Source: Emticicia soli
GTDB lineage: Bacteria; Bacteroidota; Bacteroidia; Cytophagales; Spirosomataceae
Assembly (NCBI RefSeq): GCF_037860775.1
Contig: NZ_JBBEWC010000010.1
Coordinates: forward strand, 124,001 to 188,000
Length of the DNA: 64,000 bases
Reading direction: 5' to 3'
In this document: positions 7,947 through 14,249 of the stretch, one piece after another
Position numbering within the stretch: the stretch's first letter is position 1
Layout: each line of letters opens with the position of its first letter
Made by a program: the position numbers and the translations under genes
The notes under the pieces: generated by a model
The model's database searches: none
Told to the model about the DNA's origin: nothing
The model's input: only the letters and a program-made list of their open reading frames with translations

Positions 7947-9170
7947 TTATTTTTTACGCCATTCTTCTCTGATAGTAGCTTTAAAAATCAGAAAATCGTC
8001 ATCAGAATCAGGCTCATATTGTTTTATTTCGTCATCATCTCCCATGTAGTCGAAATAGTCATAATGGCCTAAGTCATTTTCGTCATACATATAGCACTGG
8101 ATAGTGATACAAGTTGGCCCCGATTCATTAGGGTTTTGTAGTTTATGAAACTGGTTGAGGGTAGGGCTGATCCAGGTGAAATCGCCTTCTGAAAAAACTT
8201 CTTCTCCAAAAGGTTTTTCGGTACCCAGATAAGGGAAGAGCTTTACGCTTATCTGGCCGTGTAGTACCCTGATGATGGCATTGGCTCCGGCATGGTTATG
8301 AATAGGAGAGTAGCAACCCGGTGGCCATATTTCCATTACATAAGGTATTCCCGGCGACTCTCCGCCGTTCTGACCTAAGGTAATTCTAAGATATACTTTC
8401 CTGGGGTCAGCATGGCCAAATTCTCCGGCTTTGGCTTTCAGTTTTTCGAAACACCAACAACCGGGTGTAGCAATACTATGCTCAATTGCCTCAACAAAAT
8501 CAGGGAAATCGGGTGTGTTGAGTGTGAAATTTTTTCCGGCTATGTTATCATATAATTGCTGAGCTATGGTAGAGAGGTTTGCTTTGGGCATAAAACTACC
8601 TTCGGCAATCATATCCATCGTCAATTCGTTTGTGTTTTTTACTTTCAGGGGTACATTGTTCAGAATAGGGTCACGCAAGAGCCTTAATAATACGAGAGAT
8701 TCATCGTCATAGCTAAAGTTTGAAAAACTTTCTAAGAATAATTTTGTAGAGTGGTCGGTAGGAAACTGATAGCAAAATGTTTGAGTTTCCAAACGAGATT
8801 CACCAACACCAAACTTGATACATTGTTTCTGGGCATCAAGGCTTATCCAATAAAAAGCTCTTGGATGTGTAGTAAGCCCGGTATTCTCTTGCTCGTATAA
8901 TACTTCACCGTTTTTGCTTAAAGTTATTTTGCCTACTTGTAATTTAAGGCTTAAATCTATGCTTTTGTCTTGGTTATGAAAAGAGACATTGGCAGTATTA
9001 TCAGGCGAGAATTCATCAGATGCTTTGAAAATTATAACTCCTTGTCCCTTAATAATAAGGGCTAGGTTGTTAATAATAGCAGGCATTACTTCTAGCGAAG
9101 CAGAAGCAGCAACAGGTAGTGTAAAACGCCGCTCACGGCTGAATTGGAGGTTAGGATTTGAAAAAGACAC
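7947..9170 (-). CDS. Cysteine-dioxygenase-like cupin protein with N-terminal beta domain
   Basis: A 407-residue protein. The C-terminal half (about 200-385) resembles type I cysteine dioxygenase: the cupin iron site appears as PPGCYSPIHNHAGANAI (HxH) followed by a LHGQISVKLFP strand and a downstream FHKLQNP His. The N-terminal half is a separate beta-rich domain containing KFGVGESRLETQTFCYQF, loosely like the FAMeT/jelly-roll carbohydrate-linked domain; this resemblance is weak. The last 50 residues are strongly acidic (MGDDDE, EPDSDDDF). Ordinary cysteine dioxygenases are about 200 residues, so this is a fused form and its substrate need not be cysteine. The start is GTG at 9168-9170, since the frame is closed by TGA two codons upstream. 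There is no signal peptide. Confidence 0.75.
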   Translation of the reverse strand: MSFSNPNLQFSRERRFTLPVAASASLEVMPAIINNLALIIKGQGVIIFKASDEFSPDNTANVSFHNQDKSIDLSLKLQVGKITLSKNGEVLYEQENTGLTTHPRAFYWISLDAQKQCIKFGVGESRLETQTFCYQFPTDHSTKLFLESFSNFSYDDESLVLLRLLRDPILNNVPLKVKNTNELTMDMIAEGSFMPKANLSTIAQQLYDNIAGKNFTLNTPDFPDFVEAIEHSIATPGCWCFEKLKAKAGEFGHADPRKVYLRITLGQNGGESPGIPYVMEIWPPGCYSPIHNHAGANAIIRVLHGQISVKLFPYLGTEKPFGEEVFSEGDFTWISPTLNQFHKLQNPNESGPTCITIQCYMYDENDLGHYDYFDYMGDDDEIKQYEPDSDDDFLIFKATIREEWRKK

Positions 9171-9581
9171 AGTTCAAAAGTTTAAAGTTAATAAATGGTG
9201 CAAAAGTGTATGCAAAAGAAGTAATCTTCTGCAAACAATGAAATAGGGGTTTCCCCCTGTTTTTTGATTATTTTAAGAAAAACGAAATCACAAAATAACT
9301 GTACCCAAAAGTTAAGCTAACTTTTAGAGTGATTTTTAATAACTTATGCCGGATACTATGATTGTAGATAGCAACCGAAATCGGACAATAAGTTTTTTGA
9401 AGTTTGGCCGGAAATGAATTATAAAACTAAATAATATGAAAGGTATAAACAATACAAAAGCTGTTTATTTCTTCGTTAATCGGAGCGTTTTTAAAATGAT
9501 ACCGCTAGATAGAAATTCTCTAAAAATATAATCCCTTTGCTGGGCTACAACAAAGGGATTGCATACAAACTTATGCTATTT
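9171..9581. other. Intergenic stretch
   Basis: No supported gene. It holds a GC hairpin (9245-9249 with 9254-9258) followed by T residues on the plus strand, a palindrome (9307-9314 with 9318-9325), and the terminator of the monooxygenase gene at its left-strand end (9530-9560). A 31-codon open frame at 9436-9531 on the plus strand has no supporting feature. Confidence 0.5.
9524..9560 (-). terminator. Intrinsic terminator after the flavin monooxygenase gene
   Basis: AATCCCTTTG (9530-9539) pairs perfectly with CAAAGGGATT (9551-9560). On the minus strand the hairpin follows the gene's stop (9582) and is followed by ATATTTTT. Confidence 0.7.
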
Positions 9582-10727
9582 TTATGCTTTGCTAAAAAGC
9601 TGAAGCATCTTGCCAATCGCATCATCAGAATGAAGCATTTCAGTAGAATTTAAAGTATGTTGTGTAATAGCTGATGCCCGCAGTAGCATTTGTTTTTCGT
9701 AAGCAGCTATGGCCTCCTTAATAGAAGTGAAAGCCTTATTAGTTAGGCAATCGGCTAGTTCGTAGGCGTCTTGCATAGCCATGTTTACGCCTTCGCCTGC
9801 GTAAGGCGGCATACGGTGGGCAGCATCACCAAGCATAGTGATGTTGGGGAGTGCCTCCCATTTTTGGTCTAAAGGATAATGGTATTGTGGGCGAGGCACA
9901 AACCAGATTTCATCACTCTTAAATAATTCTTGCCATTGGCTGTTCCAAGTGCCAAAAGCTTGCTTAAACCATTCAAATACTTGTGCTTTATCAGCGAAAT
10001 CAATACCGCTTTTTGTTACCCAATTCTCTGCAACTTTACAACCTGTATAAAACGATAAACTACCATCACCTTTGGCACTTAAAATCAAGGATTGTTCATC
10101 GCCAAAAGCAAATACCTTACCTCCTTTTACTAAATCATACAGTTTTGGGGCATTGATAGCAGCATTGTATAAATTTCCTTCTACTATAGTAATGCCCGAA
10201 TAAATTGGCTTAATAGTATTGATATAAGGGCGTATTTTTGAATTAGCACCATCGGCAGCAATCACAATGTCAGCATAAGCAGATGTACCGTTTTTAAAAT
10301 GCAGAAGCCAGCCATCGCCTTGCTTTTCCATTGAAAGGAAATGAGAGTCCCAGACAACGGTGTCATCTTTTAAAGAATCTAAAAGTATTTTGCGCAGCGG
10401 GCCACGGTCTATTTCGGGGCGATGTTCGCCATGGCTTCCTTCTTCATGGTCGTCCATTCTTATGTTACCATCTTTGTCCAATATTCTTAATTTACCTGCA
10501 TCGGGTCTGTGGTTGGCATAAAAAATCTCTAGTAGACCCGCTCTACGAATTGCCTCTAAGCCTGATTCTTCGTGTAGGTCGAGTGTAGCACCTTGTACCC
10601 TTACTGCTTTATTTACGTCACGTTCATAAACTTTTACATCCGCACCTTTCAATGTTAAAAGTCTGGCGAGTGTTAGTCCTCCAGGGCCGCCGCCTACAAT
10701 AGCTATTTTTTTATCTTGTATTAACAT
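9582..10727 (-). CDS. TetX-like FAD-dependent monooxygenase
   Basis: A 381-residue flavoprotein monooxygenase of the group that includes the tetracycline-inactivating enzyme Tet(X). The N-terminal dinucleotide fold shows GGGPGG (G12-x-G14-x-x-G17), then VYERD, an RVQGATLDLH segment directly comparable to the TLDLH of Tet(X), an RGPLRKILLDSL helix, the DG motif AADGANSKIR, and the second FAD motif GDAAHRMPPYAGEGVN. Such enzymes use FAD and NADPH to hydroxylate aromatic or polyketide substrates. Overall divergence from Tet(X) in the substrate-binding middle means tetracycline activity cannot be assumed. The gene lies 25 bp behind an AraC-family regulator on the same strand and should be co-transcribed with it. 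Confidence 0.88.
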   Translation of the reverse strand: MLIQDKKIAIVGGGPGGLTLARLLTLKGADVKVYERDVNKAVRVQGATLDLHEESGLEAIRRAGLLEIFYANHRPDAGKLRILDKDGNIRMDDHEEGSHGEHRPEIDRGPLRKILLDSLKDDTVVWDSHFLSMEKQGDGWLLHFKNGTSAYADIVIAADGANSKIRPYINTIKPIYSGITIVEGNLYNAAINAPKLYDLVKGGKVFAFGDEQSLILSAKGDGSLSFYTGCKVAENWVTKSGIDFADKAQVFEWFKQAFGTWNSQWQELFKSDEIWFVPRPQYHYPLDQKWEALPNITMLGDAAHRMPPYAGEGVNMAMQDAYELADCLTNKAFTSIKEAIAAYEKQMLLRASAITQHTLNSTEMLHSDDAIGKMLQLFSKA

Positions 10728-10752
10728 ACCATAATTGATTTATGGCACAAAA

Positions 10753-11502
10753 TTACTGTTCAGGCAGGGTCGATAATTGGATAAATCGGTCGTTTTTATT
10801 GCGCAGAAATTCTTTAGGGGCTACTCCTGATAATTTTTTGATTTCACGGATAAAGTGCGACTGGTCAGCAAAATTCTGCTCAGGAAACAACTTGCCTTCT
10901 TTAATCTGCTTAAATGCTGCTCTGAAGCGCAGAATATTACAATAAGCCTTTAGCGAAAGCCCATATTGCTGGGTAAAATAGCGGTTTATCTGTCGGCTTG
11001 TCCAATACACATTGTCCGATAGCTCTTGCACACTCATGGCTCCGTTTGATTCATAAATGAGTTTAAATAGCTTTATCTTTCGTTCATCTATTTTTTCTTT
11101 CAATCGGGTATGTATTGCATTGCTGGCTTTCTCACAGAATTCAGTAAAATCATTTAGGTCGTTTGCGTTGAAATCCCAGAAATCAGATGGGAGTGTTGAT
11201 GCACTATCTAATAAATGAGCTACTGTATGCTTGAGCACATACTCGCTAGCTAGTGGTTTGAAACTGATTGCAAAAGTCAATAAGTCGGGAGCAATGGTGG
11301 CCTGTGTAGGTTCGGTTTCAAGTCCCAGTAGCGTTATATGAAAAGGTTCTGTTGCCGATTTTGATAAGAATAAATCAATGCGCCCGTCAGGTACTATAAC
11401 TACCTCTTTGTCTTGTGCCGATTGGTTGTGTAGCAGCCAGAAACTCTCTACAAAGTCGGCAATTGATGCATCAGGTTTTACAAATTTTGTTAGCAAGGCC
11501 AT
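10753..11502 (-). CDS. AraC-family transcriptional regulator
   Basis: A 249-residue regulator. The N-terminal part is a DUF6597-type sensor domain, recognised by the sequence VESFWLLHN...VVIVPDGRIDLF. The C-terminal 100 residues are an AraC double helix-turn-helix: YESNGAMSVQELSDNVYWTS, then RQINRYFTQQYGLSLKAY, and the second helix pair ending in FADQSHFIREIKKLSGVAP, the classic AraC family tail. It is the first gene of a two-gene unit with the TetX-like monooxygenase, which suggests it controls that enzyme, perhaps in response to the enzyme's substrate. It is transcribed away from the phosphatase gene at 11573, with about 70 bp between the two starts. Confidence 0.9.
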   Translation of the reverse strand: MALLTKFVKPDASIADFVESFWLLHNQSAQDKEVVIVPDGRIDLFLSKSATEPFHITLLGLETEPTQATIAPDLLTFAISFKPLASEYVLKHTVAHLLDSASTLPSDFWDFNANDLNDFTEFCEKASNAIHTRLKEKIDERKIKLFKLIYESNGAMSVQELSDNVYWTSRQINRYFTQQYGLSLKAYCNILRFRAAFKQIKEGKLFPEQNFADQSHFIREIKKLSGVAPKEFLRNKNDRFIQLSTLPEQ

Positions 11503-11572
11503 TTGATGTAAGCGAAATTCTTAGCGAAATATCGTAATTATTACTTACTTACTACACATTTATTTTAATGTT

Positions 11573-11890
11573 ATGAATTTACTTTTTATATGCAGCCGCA
11601 ACCAATGGCGTAGCCCTACGGCCGAAGCCATTTTTAAAAATCATGAATTGCACCAAGTAAAGTCGGCAGGTACAGAGCCGTCTGCGCGAATCAGGCTTAC
11701 TGAAAAGTTGTTGGACTGGGCTGATATAGTTTTTGTGATGGAGAAAAAACACAAGCAGCGTATTCAACAAAAATTCCCGCAGCTCGTTAATGAGAAAGAA
11801 ATTATCGTACTGGATATTCCGGACGAATACCAGTTTATGGATGAAGACCTTGTGTTGTCGTTAAAAACAGTAGTTTCGCCTTATTTGTAA
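11573..11890 (+). CDS. Short low-molecular-weight phosphotyrosine phosphatase-like protein
   Basis: A 105-residue protein of the short LMW-PTP-like family. The P-loop CSRNQWRSPTAE near the N terminus gives C7-x5-R13-S, the active-site signature of this fold. SAGTEPSARIRLTEKLLDWA and VFVMEKKHKQRI follow the family order, and the LDIPDEYQFMD segment near the C terminus provides the candidate general-acid Asp. Canonical LMW-PTPs are about 150 residues; shorter stand-alone forms of about 105 are known, so this is not a truncation. No kinase or polysaccharide-export partner lies nearby, so the substrate is unknown. It is a single gene transcribed divergently from the AraC gene. Confidence 0.85.
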   Translation: MNLLFICSRNQWRSPTAEAIFKNHELHQVKSAGTEPSARIRLTEKLLDWADIVFVMEKKHKQRIQQKFPQLVNEKEIIVLDIPDEYQFMDEDLVLSLKTVVSPYL

Positions 11891-12077
11891 TTTTTTTTTA
11901 CTTTTTTGTTTAACTATTCAATGATAAAATAGTAAATTTAAAAGCGTGTTTAAATGTATTACTAATACCTGGATGTTGTTGCTAAAGCTAATTTCAGCGT
12001 ATGATATATTTGGATATGTGCTGAAATTCAACCAAGCGTACATTACCGACATCTATTAAAAAACCTATCAGATTACT

Positions 12078-12983
12078 ATGAAACGAAGAGACTTCTTGCA
12101 AAAAGGAGCAATGGCTCTTGCAGCCACTACGGCCTTATCTAACGATTTATTTGCAGCAAAAAAGAAAGGAGAAATGGTGGGCGTGCAGCTTTACTCTGTG
12201 CGTGCCGATATGCAGAAAGACCCACTCGGAACACTGAAAAAAGTGGCCGACATGGGGTATAAAAACGTAGAACACGCCAACTATGTAAACCGTAAATTCT
12301 ATGGTTATTCGGCTACTGAATTTAAGAAAATCCTAGACGATATGGGTTTGAAAATGCCAAGCGGGCACACCGTAATGGGCAAACAGCACTGGGATGAAGC
12401 CAAAGGAGAATTTACTGACCTTTGGAAACAAACGGTAGAAGATGCTGCTATCTGCGGACAAAAATATGTAATCAGCCCTTGGCTGGATGTGAGCCTTCGC
12501 AAAGACTTTGATGGCTTAAAGCGTTTTATGGAAGTTTTCAATAAATCGGGTGAGTTATGCCAGAAGTCAGGTATGAAATTTGGCTACCATAACCACGATT
12601 TTGAATTTAGCTTGAAACTCAGCAGCGTAAAAGTATACGACATCATTTTACAGAATACCGATCCTAAGCTGGTAATTCAGCAATTAGACATAGGTAATAT
12701 GTATGGTGGTGGCGGCAGAGCAGCCGACTTGTTGAAACAATATCCGGGTCGTTTTGAGTCAATGCACGTAAAAGACGAAATTGCCGTAGCAGGGGCTAAC
12801 GAAAAATACGAAAGTGCGGTGTTGGGTACAGGTATTATCAATGTAAAAGAAATCATTGATATGGGCCGAAAAATGGGGGGCACTACGCATTTTATCATAG
12901 AGCAGGAGTCGTATCAAGGCAAAGCACCATTAGACTCTATAAAAGAAGACCTTGAAATAATTAACAAATGGGGATATAAATAA
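12078..12983 (+). CDS. Exported sugar phosphate isomerase/epimerase-like TIM-barrel protein
   Basis: A 301-residue protein of the xylose-isomerase-like TIM-barrel family (AP endonuclease 2 fold). The N terminus MKRRDFLQKGAMALAATTAL is a Tat signal (RRDFLQK), ending near an ALSNDLFAA site, so the protein is folded before export to the periplasm. Metal-site motifs occur in the usual order: GYHNHDFEF, QQLDIGN, SMHVKDE and FIIEQES. Proteins of this type with Tat signals in Bacteroidota act on sugars or keto-sugars, but the exact substrate cannot be read from the sequence. A second member of the family follows about 100 bp downstream on the same strand, so they may be co-transcribed, although a repeat lies between them. 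Confidence 0.87.
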   Translation: MKRRDFLQKGAMALAATTALSNDLFAAKKKGEMVGVQLYSVRADMQKDPLGTLKKVADMGYKNVEHANYVNRKFYGYSATEFKKILDDMGLKMPSGHTVMGKQHWDEAKGEFTDLWKQTVEDAAICGQKYVISPWLDVSLRKDFDGLKRFMEVFNKSGELCQKSGMKFGYHNHDFEFSLKLSSVKVYDIILQNTDPKLVIQQLDIGNMYGGGGRAADLLKQYPGRFESMHVKDEIAVAGANEKYESAVLGTGIINVKEIIDMGRKMGGTTHFIIEQESYQGKAPLDSIKEDLEIINKWGYK

Positions 12984-12986
12984 GAA

Positions 12987-13076
12987 TTTAGTGATTGAGT
13001 GAGTGTGTGATTGAGTGATTTTGCCGTCACGTGAAAAGTAATCACTCATTCACTCAATCGCTAATTCACTAATTAG
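12987..13076. repeat. Intergenic imperfect inverted repeat with GTGATTGA units
   Basis: The gap between the two isomerase genes is filled by reiterated GTGATTGAGTGA-type octamers on the left arm (12987-13020) and their reverse complements (AATCACTCATTCACTCAATC) on the right arm (from 13040), around a centre containing CACGTG. It is low-complexity and can fold into one long imperfect hairpin. Confidence 0.6.
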
Positions 13077-13081
13077 ATTCT

Positions 13082-13945
13082 ATGAACCGACGAGATATTA
13101 TCAAAGGAGTAGGAGGAGGCATGATAGCCTCCTTTTTCCATAATGAACTATTTGCCGCTTCATCACCAACTGCTGGTTCGTTTCGTATTGGTGCCTGCGA
13201 TTGGTCAATTAACAATACCGGAAATTTGGGCGCAATGGAAATGGCTAAGCGTATAGGTTTAGATGGTGTACAGGTAAGTTTAGGCTCGGCCGAAAACAAT
13301 ATGCATCTACGCCAGAAAGACGTTCAGCAGGCATACAAAGCACTGGCCGATATTTTTAAGATAGGTTTTACGGGTTTAGGGATAGGAGAGTTGAACAACA
13401 TTCCTTATAAATCAGACGACCGCACCGACGAATGGGTGTCTGATAGCATAGATGTAGCCAAAGAATTAGGCGTTAAGGTTATTTTACTGGCTTTTTTCTA
13501 TAATGGTGACCTAAAAAATGACCCTAAAGGGCAAGATGCCGTAATCAGGAAATTCCGGCAGGTAGCACCTAAAGCGGAGCGGTTAGGCATAACATTGGGT
13601 ATAGAATCTTGGCTAAGTGCCGAAGAACACATGAAAATAATAGATGCCGTAGGCTCAAAGGCCATTAAGTGTTATTATGATGTGGCTAACTCGCAGCAAA
13701 TGGGTTATGATATCTATAAAGAAATGCGATGGCTTGGCAAACAAAATCAGATTTGCGAATTTCATTTTAAAGAAAACGGCTCTTTGCTAGGCAAAGGCAA
13801 GGTCGATTTCGCAGAGGTAAGGCGTTGCATTGATGAAATAGGTTATATGGGCTGTATTCAGATTGAAGGGGCTGTGCCCGAAGGCAAAAGTATGTTTGAA
13901 AGTTATCTGCAAAATAATGATTTTGTAAGAGGTTTAATGAAATAG
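13082..13945 (+). CDS. Exported TIM-barrel sugar isomerase/epimerase-like protein
   Basis: A 287-residue member of the same xylose-isomerase-like TIM-barrel family as the preceding gene, but from a different subfamily. The start MNRRDIIKGVGGGMIASFF is a Tat-like signal. Conserved metal and catalytic segments are GIESWLSAEEH, CYYDVANSQQMG, CEFHFKENG and CIQIEGAV. Export to the periplasm is inferred from the signal. It lies downstream of the first isomerase on the same strand; two Tat-exported barrel proteins side by side suggest joint work on one sugar or keto-sugar, but no transporter or glycosidase is adjacent to name it. Confidence 0.85.
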   Translation: MNRRDIIKGVGGGMIASFFHNELFAASSPTAGSFRIGACDWSINNTGNLGAMEMAKRIGLDGVQVSLGSAENNMHLRQKDVQQAYKALADIFKIGFTGLGIGELNNIPYKSDDRTDEWVSDSIDVAKELGVKVILLAFFYNGDLKNDPKGQDAVIRKFRQVAPKAERLGITLGIESWLSAEEHMKIIDAVGSKAIKCYYDVANSQQMGYDIYKEMRWLGKQNQICEFHFKENGSLLGKGKVDFAEVRRCIDEIGYMGCIQIEGAVPEGKSMFESYLQNNDFVRGLMK

Positions 13946-14249
13946 AATATTGTCTGAACTTTTATTAAGTAGGTATCAAAGCTCAGACATAACAACTCAC
14001 AGGTGTTTTATCTGTACTCTACTAAATTGATAGATATTTTATCTAAAAAATAAAACACAATAGGTGAAACAAACTAGTATTTATTTTATTTAAAATAAAA
14101 TTTATCTGTCTTTCTTCCTGATAGTATCAAAAACTCTTTTGTAATTTTATTATATTTGCAGAACAATCTGGAATGAACTATTTGTTGTAACAACTAATAG
14201 GGCATTTACCGCTTCGGCGGGTCGTTCAATAACACATTTTAACTTCCCG
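13946..14249. other. Intergenic region and gcvP leader
   Basis: The stretch holds a -7-like box TATATTTG (14151-14158), without a well-placed -33 box, and then a leader of about 90 nt before gcvP. In the leader 14182-14186 pairs with 14189-14193, and CCGC-TTCG-GCGG (14209-14220) is a stable UUCG-loop hairpin. I do not recognise a glycine riboswitch in it. Confidence 0.45.

Noticed and set aside
9436..9531. Plus-strand open frame of 31 codons
   Set aside because: No promoter, no conserved features and adjacent to a minus-strand terminator; likely chance.
14159..14249. Possible glycine riboswitch before gcvP
   Set aside because: The leader is too short and lacks the conserved tandem aptamer sequence.
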